A stretch of 64,000 bases of DNA from Candidatus Poribacteria bacterium. GTDB taxonomy: Bacteria; Poribacteria; WGA-4E; WGA-3G. The position numbers and the translations under genes are program-made. The DNA lies in contig JAJECN010000049.1 of assembly GCA_022821965.1 (NCBI GenBank), positions 1 through 64,000 of the forward strand, given 5' to 3'. Positions 42,367-50,868 of the stretch are shown in pieces (within the stretch, counting starts at the first letter, position 1; each line of letters opens with the position of its first letter). Under the pieces are notes generated by a model. It was not told the origin of the DNA, searched no databases, and saw only the letters and a program-made list of their open reading frames with translations.

Positions 42367-43167
42367 ATGCGATTAGGTGTAATAGGCGTTGGAAAGATGG
42401 GAGGCATTATCGTTCGGAGTATTGCAGACACGGTGTTTCCCGCAAAGCAGATTTGGGTTACTGACCTTGATAGTGCCCTTGTAAAGCAGCTCTGCGATGA
42501 AAAAGGGACTAACAGCACAAGCGATATTGCTGCCTTGGTGGAAGAGGCGCAGGTTATTCTCTGTGCTGTCACGCCTGGGGCAGTCCCATACGTCTTGCCA
42601 CAGGTCGCGCGCACCTTATCGACATCGCAATGGCTCATCAGTATAGCTGCCGGTGTTACGACCGCGACGCTTGAATCCTATTTTGATACCGCACCGCCGA
42701 TTGTTCGGGTAATGCCAAATATCTCAGCATCGGTAGGTGCTGCGATCTCAGTGCTAACGGCTGGTAGTGCGGTGAATCCAGAACACCTTGAAATAGCACA
42801 GCGAATTTTTGATGCCTGCGGGACCTCCTTGGTTATGGATGAACACCATCTTGATGCTGTCACCGGGGTGAGTGGCAGCGGCCCCGCCTATGTTGCGCTT
42901 TTCATTGAAGCGTTGGCGGATGCGGGTGTTCATGTCGGTTTACCTCGTGCCGATGCGCAAAAACTCGCCACCCATACAGTTTTAGGTGCAGCTACGATGT
43001 TGGCTGAAACACAAGAACATCCAGCAGTCCTCAAAAATCGTGTTACCACACCAGGCGGAACAACTGCAGCCGGGCTTCATGCATTAGAACAGGGTGGTTT
43101 GCGGGCAACTCTTACGGAAGCCATCCTCGCTGCAACTGCGCGAGCAAAAGAACTCGGTAACGCATAG
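42367..43167 (+). CDS. proC: Pyrroline-5-carboxylate reductase
   Basis: 266 residues. Rossmann start MRLGVIGVGKMGGIIVRSI, middle ILCAVTPGAVPYVLPQVA and IVRVMPNISASVGAAISVL, and the family signature GSGPAYVALFIEALADAGVHVGLPRADA...TTPGGTTAAGLHALEQGG (about 176-245). It catalyses the last step of proline synthesis using NAD(P)H. It starts eight bases after yggS. Confidence 0.95.
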   Translation: MRLGVIGVGKMGGIIVRSIADTVFPAKQIWVTDLDSALVKQLCDEKGTNSTSDIAALVEEAQVILCAVTPGAVPYVLPQVARTLSTSQWLISIAAGVTTATLESYFDTAPPIVRVMPNISASVGAAISVLTAGSAVNPEHLEIAQRIFDACGTSLVMDEHHLDAVTGVSGSGPAYVALFIEALADAGVHVGLPRADAQKLATHTVLGAATMLAETQEHPAVLKNRVTTPGGTTAAGLHALEQGGLRATLTEAILAATARAKELGNA

Positions 43168-43192
43168 TTTTGTGAGGTCCTTTTAAAAAATT

Positions 43193-43456
43193 ATGGAAAT
43201 GCTTGCTTGGTTTGTTAGTGAAGTGCTTGAAATTTACATCATAGTGGTTTTCGCGAATACGCTGCTGTCTTGGTTCGTTTTTAGCACACAAAATTCAGTC
43301 GTTAGGCAACTATACTGGTGGACGGGTCGTATCGTAGATCCTGTTTTAAATCCGATTCGGAATGTGATTGGACCGATGACTCGGAATTTTGGTATTGACA
43401 TTTCACCTTTTGTGCTGATTATTCTGTTACAGTTTATATCTTGGGCACTCTGGTAA
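43193..43456 (+). CDS. yggT: YggT-family membrane protein
   Basis: 87 residues with two hydrophobic segments (about 6-27 and 62-85), connected by WFVFSTQNSVVRQLYWWTGRIVDPVLNPIRNVI, the YggT/YlmG signature (DPxLxPIR). Family members influence membrane or division-site organisation. It follows proC by 25 bases. Confidence 0.9.
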   Translation: MEMLAWFVSEVLEIYIIVVFANTLLSWFVFSTQNSVVRQLYWWTGRIVDPVLNPIRNVIGPMTRNFGIDISPFVLIILLQFISWALW

Positions 43457-43459
43457 TCA

Positions 43460-43591
43460 GTGGATAGGTGTGCTAATCTGTTTGAAGTCGTAAAAAATTG
43501 GGAGGCGGCTGGCACAAAAAAGCATAATCTTAGTAGCGATCCGTTTGTCGAACTGACGAGCGATCCAGAAACAACAGTCCGAAAAATATGA
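43460..43591 (+). CDS. Possible 43-residue protein coupled to the IleRS-like gene
   Basis: GTG 43460 to TGA 43589-43591 encodes a hydrophilic peptide (NLFEVVKNWEAAGTKKHNLS in the middle). Its stop overlaps the ATG of the next gene as ATGA, a typical coupling arrangement, and it begins four bases past the yggT stop, so a coding gap-filler is plausible. It is not recognised as the yggU or divIVA genes often found here. The ribosome site is weak. Confidence 0.4.
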   Translation: MDRCANLFEVVKNWEAAGTKKHNLSSDPFVELTSDPETTVRKI

Positions 43592-46197
43592 AGAAACGAA
43601 ATTCCACCACAAAAAGCACGACGCGTAAACGGGGTAAAACCACGAGGTCAAGCGAGAAACCTCAGTTGGCAGACCGTAGAAAAGAAAAAGCTGTTCTGGA
43701 AACTTGGTCGAATGTCAATGTATATCCCCTCGTGACGAAGAAAGCCAGTGCTGTAGGGAACAAAACAGCGAAAGGGAGTGCTGCGCAGCGACACGATTCC
43801 TCTCAAACGGAAACCTACGTCCTCCGCGAGATGCCCGCCTCAGTTCATGCCCTCACTCTCAATACCCTTTGTAGAAAAGTTTGTCAAGACATCTTCCTTA
43901 AAGCAGCGTTAATGCAAGGACATCAAGTCATATACGTACCCGCATGGGAGACCTATCCTCTCTGGATTGAGGAGTCCGTCATTGCTGCCGCCAAATCTAA
44001 AGAACCAATCAAATTATCAGTTCTTCGGAAACGTTGCCGGGCAAGACACAAACAGGAATTAGAGGTTCAGAAGGAAAAATTCCATCAACTCGGTATCTTT
44101 GCGGATTGGGATGCTTCCCAGAAAACCCTCGAATCTCGACAGGAAGCGAGACTCATCGCCCTTATTAGTCGGCTCCGAGACTCTGACTACTTACACGATC
44201 TACCGCAACTGAGTCCGTGGTGTCCTAAGTGCACTGTCCCAATTAATGAGGCGAACCTCGTACAAATGCCTACACGCGCTTTGAATAGTTACGTAAAATT
44301 TCCTTTCACGCTTGGGTTAGAGGAATTTGGCATTGACGTTTTCTTTTGTCTCCAGATGCCACATCTTTGGGAAATAGCAGGGATTGTTGAACTCGGGATT
44401 ACCGACAATGTTACGTATTTGCTTACCCAATGGAAGGATGAATATCTCCTTTTTTCGGAACCGCAGTTTGAACATTTTATGAAACACCTTCCAAAGAGGC
44501 AGTCCAGACCGAAACTTATCAAAGAAATCAAAGCCTCTGAACTTGCGCAATGTGCTGTAGCGCATCCGCTCTTTCCATCAAAAGACTTGAAGATCAGACT
44601 GATTCCTGAGACCCTGGTGACAAATACTACCCACGATAAATTAACATCCTCCTTAGAATCCGGCGTTATGCCCCTAAATCCGGCGCATCATCAACCCAGT
44701 TACAACATCGCCCAAGCGTTAGAAATGAATGCTACGCCTGTTTTTGATGAAACTGGAAGATTCACTGAGGAAGCAGGGCAATTGTGTGGCTTGTACCTCT
44801 TTGATGCCGAGAACTTTATTGTTCCGCAGTTGGAAAGATGTGGATACCTCCTCAAGACACGGAACGACGAAATGCCTGAACCTCACTGTCCTCGCTGTCA
44901 GGAACTGGCTGTTTTTCGACCGTGTTCAAAGTGGGTGTTCTCTATCTCCGAAAACCACGCCACTGTCCAGTTACTCAACGCCCAAGAGTATTGGGACAAT
45001 TACGGCGACACCGAGCATAAAGGTATTCAAGATGTACAAAACGCTGTTCTCAATTTCGGAGGCTTGCCAGTTTCAGCGCAACGCCAGTGGGGGATGCCGC
45101 TTCCGATTCTCCTCTGCGACCAGTGTGATCAACCGCTCACCGATAAGAATACACTCAATGCAATCCGGAATTCTATACAGCGGGGATTTGAATTTTGGTT
45201 CCGATTGAGTGTTGAGGAGCTTTTACCGGCGGATACACGATGTCTGAACTGTAATTCAAGTGACTTTCGTAAAGAGGCTACCCTCATTGATAGCCATTTT
45301 GCCAATTTGCTTCAGATCATTGACAACTCTGACTTCAAGAAACCACTCGGTGGACACACCAGTGTCATGTTTGTCCCGCAGACGGATATAGCCGATTCTA
45401 AATGGACAGAATGGTTGGCAGAAATCAGTGTCATCTCTGCTGCACTTAGCAGAAGTCGCCCAATTAAAGAAAGTCAACCCTTTAAGCAACTAAAGCTTAA
45501 CACAATGCCAGAAGTTGACAGCGAAATAGACGTGGAAGACGCATTTCTCAACAAATATCCGGCTGATGTGGTTCGCCTCGTCGCAATAACTCCCAATGTC
45601 GGGACGGAACAGGTGGACCAAAAACAACTTGAAAAACTCGCAAAAGATTACTCGGTTCAATACCAGCTGCTCCAGGGACTATTGGAAAATATAAGCGATT
45701 GCCTCTCCGATTTTCTACAAAGTCAAAACAAGGCGGAGCTGAAAGGTTCATCGGCTACGGGCAAAATTGCTTCAACAGATTCATTGGCAATCACCGTTAC
45801 CGCTCAGTTTTTACAGGAAGTGCAGCAGGCGTATCAGGAGGCAAATTTTTGTGAAATGTGGACAATATTAACGGATTTCTGTGAGAGTGATCTTCGTTTT
45901 TACGTCGGTACTGTAAAATCATGTCCTGCTGAAACGCGACACGCAGCACAAGCTACCTTGTCGCAAATCGGGACTGCACTCCTGCAACGCTTCGCACCCT
46001 TGACTCCTTTTTTCGCGGAACATTTCTATCCGCTCATTTCTACAGAAGGTGTGGTCGGTAACCATAGCATTTTTCAGAAAAATTGGCACCTACTCTCGCC
46101 TGTTGATGGGCAAACCTTGCACATTTCCGATATAGAAACGGATGATGCAAAAGCGGAATGGGAGGTGCTCAAAAACACCTATGATGCAAAGTCCTAA
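43588..46197 (+). CDS. Isoleucyl-tRNA synthetase-like pseudoenzyme (HIGH and KMSKS lost)
   Basis: 869 residues. The backbone is IleRS: LCRKVCQDIFLKAALMQGH (after the HIGH site), WCPKC (Cys 212/215), FDETGRFTEEAGQLCGLYLF, CPRC (434/437), RQWGMPLPILLCDQC (510/513), ELLPADTRCLNCNSSDFRKE (552/555) and an anticodon-binding helical domain. Catalytic signatures are gone. HIGH reads H87-A-L-T, the editing motif WTTTPWTLPAN becomes LQMPHLWEIAG, GHGEEDY becomes AHHQPSYN, and the KMSKS region reads KLNTMPEV. The first ~35 residues are a Lys/Arg/Ser/Thr extension. All four CxxC pairs and the frame remain, which argues for a retained protein. It occupies the usual ileS place directly before lspA. It could bind tRNA or regulate; it should not aminoacylate by the normal mechanism. 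A working IleRS must be elsewhere. Confidence 0.8.
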   Translation: MKKRNSTTKSTTRKRGKTTRSSEKPQLADRRKEKAVLETWSNVNVYPLVTKKASAVGNKTAKGSAAQRHDSSQTETYVLREMPASVHALTLNTLCRKVCQDIFLKAALMQGHQVIYVPAWETYPLWIEESVIAAAKSKEPIKLSVLRKRCRARHKQELEVQKEKFHQLGIFADWDASQKTLESRQEARLIALISRLRDSDYLHDLPQLSPWCPKCTVPINEANLVQMPTRALNSYVKFPFTLGLEEFGIDVFFCLQMPHLWEIAGIVELGITDNVTYLLTQWKDEYLLFSEPQFEHFMKHLPKRQSRPKLIKEIKASELAQCAVAHPLFPSKDLKIRLIPETLVTNTTHDKLTSSLESGVMPLNPAHHQPSYNIAQALEMNATPVFDETGRFTEEAGQLCGLYLFDAENFIVPQLERCGYLLKTRNDEMPEPHCPRCQELAVFRPCSKWVFSISENHATVQLLNAQEYWDNYGDTEHKGIQDVQNAVLNFGGLPVSAQRQWGMPLPILLCDQCDQPLTDKNTLNAIRNSIQRGFEFWFRLSVEELLPADTRCLNCNSSDFRKEATLIDSHFANLLQIIDNSDFKKPLGGHTSVMFVPQTDIADSKWTEWLAEISVISAALSRSRPIKESQPFKQLKLNTMPEVDSEIDVEDAFLNKYPADVVRLVAITPNVGTEQVDQKQLEKLAKDYSVQYQLLQGLLENISDCLSDFLQSQNKAELKGSSATGKIASTDSLAITVTAQFLQEVQQAYQEANFCEMWTILTDFCESDLRFYVGTVKSCPAETRHAAQATLSQIGTALLQRFAPLTPFFAEHFYPLISTEGVVGNHSIFQKNWHLLSPVDGQTLHISDIETDDAKAEWEVLKNTYDAKS

Positions 46198-46681
46198 GAA
46201 AGGTACATGGCAAACGCTCCTACCCTTAATTGGCGTAGCGATTCCAGTGTTAATACTGGATTGGGTGAGCAAATGGCTCGTACAAACCTATATAACTTAC
46301 GTTACAGAGGTAATTCCGATTATCCCGGGTTTTTTCAACCTTCGGCACGATAGAAATCCAGGGGCAGCTTTTGGCGTACTTTCCGGACATAGGTTTTTGC
46401 TGATTCTCATTACGATTGTTGCTTTAGTGTTCATTTTCGCCTATTATCTTCGTTTCAGGGAGAGCCGTTGGATGCAAGTCGCACTCGGGTTTTTACTTGG
46501 AGGTGCCGTTGGAAACTTTATTGATCGGCTCTATTTGGGTGAGGTCGTCGATTTTCTCCAGTTCGGTATAGCCAGCAAAGGGCTCTTTTGGCCAACCTTC
46601 AACGTCGCTGATATTTCTGTGTGTATTGGTGCAGGCATGCTAATTGTTTACCTTTTCAGGAACCGTGATCAAGCCCAGTAA
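46181..46681 (+). CDS. lspA: Lipoprotein signal peptidase (signal peptidase II)
   Basis: ATG 46181, with GGAGG 15 bases upstream, fits the family start better than ATG 46142 (56 bases into the preceding gene). About 166 residues, four membrane helices. Catalytic aspartates lie in NFIDRLYLGEVVDF and FNVADISVCIG; RHDRNPGAAFGVLSG is the conserved NxGAAFG motif. It cleaves lipoprotein precursors after lipid attachment; a candidate substrate is the lipoprotein at 52908. It overlaps the IleRS-like gene end by 17 bases. Confidence 0.92.
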   Translation: MMQSPKKGTWQTLLPLIGVAIPVLILDWVSKWLVQTYITYVTEVIPIIPGFFNLRHDRNPGAAFGVLSGHRFLLILITIVALVFIFAYYLRFRESRWMQVALGFLLGGAVGNFIDRLYLGEVVDFLQFGIASKGLFWPTFNVADISVCIGAGMLIVYLFRNRDQAQ

Positions 46682-46730
46682 ACTTAACGCCATGAGATAT
46701 AATACAATTTTTTGTATAGGAGGGTAATTC

Positions 46731-47300
46731 GTGTGTAAATTGAGTGTGCAATTGTTCCTATTGAGTATAGCTCTTCTTTCTATCGTAGCAGTTCCACACG
46801 CGACAGCGCAAATTCATACAGAACATTCGCCAGACGAAACAGAACACGAAGAACCAGAGGTATACAGTGAAAGTGCTTTACGTCGGTTTGAGATCATCAC
46901 GTTGAGTTCCCTACCGTTTACGGCTATTCACAGTTACGCGATAATGCGTGGTGTGAAAATGTTTCGTGAGAATCAATTCGCTCCTGAGTTGACACCGCAG
47001 GATTATCGTATTATTGGCATCGGTGCTGTCTCGTTATCTTTATTCATTGGTGTATGGGATTGGTGGCATACCCGCCATGTTGATCGGTCGGCACCACGTG
47101 TGCCAGAACCACAAACACCCCCACCCGTTGAAGATGAGGAACCCGTGGAGGGGACACTCGCGAGACTGTCCGAAGCGAGTCCGTATACAGCGAGATATAG
47201 AGGTAGGTCTTTGGAAGACTCCATAAATAAGGAACTGAATGGTTGGGCAAATGAACGCCCTGCCGGTTTCGCTGTACCGTTCATTCAAATTCGCTTCTAA
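46731..47300 (+). CDS. Hypothetical exported protein with one internal membrane helix
   Basis: 189 residues from GTG 46731, placed eight bases after AGGAGGG. Signal peptide about 1-27 (VQLFLLSIALLSIVAVPHATA). Then an acidic His/Glu-rich segment (HTEHSPDETEHEEPEV), a region ALRRFEIITLSSLPFTAIHSY and a hydrophobic helix about 101-116 (YRIIGIGAVSLSLFIGVWDW). The C-terminus has a Pro-rich stretch (RVPEPQTPPPVEDEEP) and ends FAVPFIQIRF. Family not recognised; cell-envelope location is likely. It stands between lspA and fmt. Confidence 0.55.
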   Translation: MCKLSVQLFLLSIALLSIVAVPHATAQIHTEHSPDETEHEEPEVYSESALRRFEIITLSSLPFTAIHSYAIMRGVKMFRENQFAPELTPQDYRIIGIGAVSLSLFIGVWDWWHTRHVDRSAPRVPEPQTPPPVEDEEPVEGTLARLSEASPYTARYRGRSLEDSINKELNGWANERPAGFAVPFIQIRF

Positions 47301-47307
47301 GATAGCC

Positions 47308-47338
47308 ATCAGCAATTAGCAGTCAGTTATCAGCAAGA
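47308..47338. repeat. Dispersed intergenic repeat, reverse orientation
   Basis: CATCAGCAATTAGCAGTCAGTTATCAGCAAG is the reverse complement of the GCTGATAACTGACTGCTGAT-type family seen at 13285, 33421 and 39841. Confidence 0.4.
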
Positions 47339-47429
47339 GAACTCTGATTTATCAGAAAATCTCTTTGCTGAAGATTTCCGACGGTTTCCGGTAGCCATTC
47401 TTCTGAAAGCCTACAGTCGAGTTAAAAAA

Positions 47430-48371
47430 ATGCGCATTCTCTTTATGGGTACCAGCGAGTTTGCTGTTCCAGCACTCAAAGCGCTTATCTCCCACAAATT
47501 TGAACTCATAGGGCTTGTTACACAACCTGACCGACCGAGCGGACGCGGGAAACGCCTCAGTCCGCCACCTGTCAAAGTCATCGCTGCAGAACACAATATA
47601 CCGGTTTATCAACCTGAAAAGGTAAGAGAACCAGATTTTGTAAAAATCCTTAAACGTCTCACACCAGATGTAAGTGTTGTCGCAGCCTTCGGCCAATTGT
47701 TGCCCCAGACCGTTTTGGATGTTCCACCGTGTGGGACTATCAATTTGCATCCCTCTCTTCTTCCAAAGTATCGCGGTGCCGCCCCGATTCAGTGGGCATT
47801 GATGAATGGTGAAGCCGAAACGGGTGTGACACTTATGTTATTAGATGCAGGCGAGGATACCGGTGATATTATTTCTGCAGACCGAGTCCCGATCCGAGAT
47901 GAGGATACCGCTTTTACATTGACGGAACAGTTAGCACAACTCGGCGCAGATCAACTCGTCCGATGTCTCTCCGATATGCCAAATGAGGGACCACCATCGG
48001 CGATTCCACAGAACCACGCCGAAGCAACCCACGCCCCGCGTCTGACAAAGGAGACGGGACACATTGATTGGAATCGACCAGCGACGACAATTCACAATCT
48101 TGTCAGAGGCACAGCAATCTGGCCCGGTGCTTATACTTTCTTTCGAGAGGAACTTCGACTCAAGGTTATCCGTTGTCAACCACTCCCGCTGACACTTGCT
48201 GCACAACCGGGGACGCTTGAAATAGTTGACAGACAGAAACTCATCGTTGTTACAGGGGAAGGAACGCTCCAGTTATTAGAAATTCAACCTGCGACCAAAA
48301 AAGTTATGGAAGCGTCCGATTTTATCAACGGTTATCAATTGCAAACGGGCGAGCAATTTTTGACATTATAG
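47430..48371 (+). CDS. fmt: Methionyl-tRNA formyltransferase
   Basis: 313 residues. MRILFMGTSEFAVPALKALI at the start, PDRPSGRGKRLSPPPVK, INLHPSLLPKYRGAAPIQWALMNGE with the formyl-folate and catalytic region (Asn/His/Asp), TGVTLMLLDAGEDTGDII, and a C-terminal OB-like tRNA-binding domain (from about 207, LTKETGHIDWNRPATTIHNLVRGTAIWPGA). It formylates initiator Met-tRNA. It is followed two bases later by the PASTA gene; fmt-PASTA-rpe proximity occurs in other bacteria. Confidence 0.95.
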   Translation: MRILFMGTSEFAVPALKALISHKFELIGLVTQPDRPSGRGKRLSPPPVKVIAAEHNIPVYQPEKVREPDFVKILKRLTPDVSVVAAFGQLLPQTVLDVPPCGTINLHPSLLPKYRGAAPIQWALMNGEAETGVTLMLLDAGEDTGDIISADRVPIRDEDTAFTLTEQLAQLGADQLVRCLSDMPNEGPPSAIPQNHAEATHAPRLTKETGHIDWNRPATTIHNLVRGTAIWPGAYTFFREELRLKVIRCQPLPLTLAAQPGTLEIVDRQKLIVVTGEGTLQLLEIQPATKKVMEASDFINGYQLQTGEQFLTL

Positions 48372-48373
48372 TT

Positions 48374-49351
48374 ATGAATAGCCTTAATGATACCCTATTT
48401 GCGATATTCAAAGTTTCGTTATACTTCCTAATTATCTTCGGTATAATTGCCGTGTTAGCCATTTTCGTTATTATTCCGACTTGGGTCAGGACTGAGGAGG
48501 TGCTTGTCCCAAATATTACCGGCAAAACCTACTATGAAGCCGTGCGGATCCTTGATAATGTAGGTCTTCGACCGGATAAGACGATTCAGGAGGCGAGTAG
48601 TGACGCACCCAAGGGTGAAATCGTCTCACAAAATCCACAGGCGAACTTTAGAATAAAATCGTATCAGCCGGTTAAGATTACAGTCAGCATCGGATCGGAA
48701 TTAGCTCCTGTTCCGTCTGTCATTGGAAAATTGAGGGAGGATGCGCTTGATACCCTCACAACTGCAGGTTTTCGTCCAAATCGGATTGCTTTTGTCCATT
48801 CCGAAAATTATCAGCAAGATACCGTCATCGCGCAAACCCCGCCAGAAGGGGGTGGCCAACGGCGCGGAAGTCCGGTTAATCTTTTGATAAGCCGCGGACC
48901 CACACCACAATTCATTGAACTTCCGAACTTCCAGGGTCAGCCTGCTGCTGATGTCCTCGTCGAACTCGAATCGGTTGGACTAAACGTTGAAACCAAATAT
49001 AGTTCTCACCCCAGAATCCCTGAAGGCGCAATTATTGCCCACGAACCGCCAGGGGACGTGATGATAAAAACTGGGGACTTAATCCTCCTTGAAATTAGTG
49101 GTGTGCAAGGATCGACGGGGGATATCGGAAGATTACTACCTTTCGAGCACTCGGTCGGTGAAGGAGGAGAGATCTCTCGTCAGGTTAGAATTGTTGTGAT
49201 TGATGACTACGGTGAACGCACTGTCGTCAATCAACGCTACGCCCCCGGCACAGTGATTAATTTGGAACAGAAAGGGTTCCGCGTTTTCGGCAAAACACGG
49301 GTGCTCGTCTATGAAGATGGCGAAAAGCTGCCTGAAATCCTTTATAGATAG
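48374..49351 (+). CDS. Membrane-anchored PASTA-domain protein
   Basis: 325 residues. One N-terminal transmembrane helix (about 12-36, VSLYFLIIFGIIAVLAIFVIIP) then three PASTA domains, about 40-103 (VPNITGKTYYEAVRILDNVG), 104-173 and 174-240, and an unassigned C-terminal part to RQVRIVVIDDYGERTVVNQR and the end. PASTA domains bind peptidoglycan fragments and usually sit on kinases or PBPs; here no kinase or transpeptidase domain is attached. It is probably a cell-wall-binding envelope protein, translated with fmt. Confidence 0.88.
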   Translation: MNSLNDTLFAIFKVSLYFLIIFGIIAVLAIFVIIPTWVRTEEVLVPNITGKTYYEAVRILDNVGLRPDKTIQEASSDAPKGEIVSQNPQANFRIKSYQPVKITVSIGSELAPVPSVIGKLREDALDTLTTAGFRPNRIAFVHSENYQQDTVIAQTPPEGGGQRRGSPVNLLISRGPTPQFIELPNFQGQPAADVLVELESVGLNVETKYSSHPRIPEGAIIAHEPPGDVMIKTGDLILLEISGVQGSTGDIGRLLPFEHSVGEGGEISRQVRIVVIDDYGERTVVNQRYAPGTVINLEQKGFRVFGKTRVLVYEDGEKLPEILYR

Positions 49352-49374
49352 GACTCAATCGAAGGAGTGTCCCA

Positions 49375-50034
49375 ATTCTTAACCCTAAAATTGCGCCCTC
49401 ATTGCTCGCTGCAGATTTTAGTCGCCTTGGTCAAGAGGTGAGTCGGATCGTTGATGCTGGGGCGGATATGCTTCACTTCGATGTGATGGACGGTGAATTT
49501 GTCCCTAACTTTGGTATTAGTCCACCCTTTATTGCTGCTGTTCGTCAAATAACCCAAGTCCCATTTGATGTCCACATCATGGTGACGCATCCACTCCGTT
49601 ATATCAGTGCGCTTGTCACCGCAGGTGCGGATCTCATTACGTTTCACATCGAAAGTGATGATGCACCGGATGACGTGATTTCGGCGATTAAAGCGCAGGG
49701 CGTTAAGCCGGGTTTAGCACTCTCACCGAAAACGCCGATCTCTGCAGTCACGCCGTATCTTTCAGATATTGACTTAATCCTACCGATGAGTGTTGAACCG
49801 GGATTTGGGGGGCAAGCCTTTCAGCCGAGCACCCTTGAAAAGATAGCGGAATTGCGGCAAATCATCCAGGAGTTGGATCTACAACTTGACATCTCCGTTG
49901 ACGGTGGTGTAACGACAGAAATTGCCCCTCTCGCTATTGAGCAAGGGGCAACAATTCTCGTCGCAGGAACGGCTATCTTCCGCAGTCAGCAACCAGAAGC
50001 AGTTATTGAACAACTTCGCATGGGGGCAATCTAA
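49375..50034 (+). CDS. rpe: Ribulose-phosphate 3-epimerase, probably starting at ATT
   Basis: The protein is a typical RPE barrel: PSLLAADFSRLGQEV, DMLHFDVMDGEFVPNFGISP, PFDVHIMVTHP, LALSPKTPI, ILPMSVEPGFGGQAF and ISVDGGVTTEIAPLAIEQGA. The first common start codon is TTG 49402, which would remove the conserved N-terminal strand K-I-A-P-S. In-frame ATT at 49375, seven bases after AAGGAG, restores it (ILNPKIAPSLLAAD, 219 residues). No ATG, GTG or TTG in frame lies between. It interconverts ribulose-5-P and xylulose-5-P. Confidence 0.9.
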   Translation: MLNPKIAPSLLAADFSRLGQEVSRIVDAGADMLHFDVMDGEFVPNFGISPPFIAAVRQITQVPFDVHIMVTHPLRYISALVTAGADLITFHIESDDAPDDVISAIKAQGVKPGLALSPKTPISAVTPYLSDIDLILPMSVEPGFGGQAFQPSTLEKIAELRQIIQELDLQLDISVDGGVTTEIAPLAIEQGATILVAGTAIFRSQQPEAVIEQLRMGAI

Positions 50035-50049
50035 GGCGTTGCTCACAAG

Positions 50050-50784
50050 ATGCACACTTTCTATGTTCCTCCCTCTCAGATCCAATCTCATATTGCTACG
50101 ATTACTGGTTCGGAACATCACCATCTCCGTAATGTCCTCCGCACAACGCCAGGTGAGACTATCCGAATTATTGATGGGCAAGGGAATGTCTATACCGCGG
50201 AAGTGCTTGGGACGGACACAAATCGATCTTTAAGCGATGTCCGAATCCTCACCCACGAATTTTACGCAAAGCCACCACTTTCGCTCACCCTGTTTCAAAG
50301 TCTTCCTAAAAACGATAAGATGGAACTGATTCTCCAAAAAACGACGGAACTCGGAATCACACAGATTGTGCCGATGCACTCAGCGCATGCTCTACAAAAA
50401 CCGAGTCAGAATCGATATGAAAGGTGGCATCGTGTTGTTGTCTCTGCCACAAAGCAGTGTAAACGCGCGTGGTTGCCTGAGTTATGCAGCCCGCAGACGT
50501 TTGATGCATCTCTTGCACAACTCGAAAAGTTTTCACTTTGCTTGTTATTCATCAGTCCGAATCATAGTGGAGGATCACAGACACAGCATATCAAGACAGT
50601 TTTGCGCAGGGTTCCCGACCCTACCACTGTCGCGCTTTTTGTTGGACCGGAGGGTGGCTTTTCTGATCAAGAAGTCACTACTTTGGTTGATAGCGGATGC
50701 ATCCCTGTGACACTCGGGGCAAACATCTTACGGACAGAAACCGCTGCAATTGTAGCCGTTGCCGTAACTGCCTATGAATACTAA
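50050..50784 (+). CDS. rsmE: 16S rRNA (uracil-1498-N3)-methyltransferase
   Basis: 244 residues of the RsmE/SPOUT family: a PUA-like N-terminus (HTFYVPPSQIQSHIATITGSEHHHLRNVLR) and the SPOUT knot with LFQSLPKNDKMELILQKTTE, LFVGPEGGFSDQEV and LGANILRTETAAIVAV (SAM-binding knot). It begins 15 bases after rpe and ends the conserved block. Confidence 0.94.
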   Translation: MHTFYVPPSQIQSHIATITGSEHHHLRNVLRTTPGETIRIIDGQGNVYTAEVLGTDTNRSLSDVRILTHEFYAKPPLSLTLFQSLPKNDKMELILQKTTELGITQIVPMHSAHALQKPSQNRYERWHRVVVSATKQCKRAWLPELCSPQTFDASLAQLEKFSLCLLFISPNHSGGSQTQHIKTVLRRVPDPTTVALFVGPEGGFSDQEVTTLVDSGCIPVTLGANILRTETAAIVAVAVTAYEY

Positions 50785-50831
50785 CTGTAAGCGTAATTCC
50801 CAAATCACAACGCGCTACGCTAAAAAAGTCA

Positions 50832-50860
50832 TTGACAAACTTCGCTGTTTTTTATAAAAT
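50832..50860 (+). promoter_or_regulatory. Sigma70-like promoter almost abutting the M20 gene start
   Basis: TTGACA (50832-50837), 17 bases, TAAAAT (50855-50860). The expected transcript start is around 50867, one or two bases before ATG 50869, so the mRNA should be leaderless or nearly so. Confidence 0.6.
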
Positions 50861-50868
50861 TCCGAACT

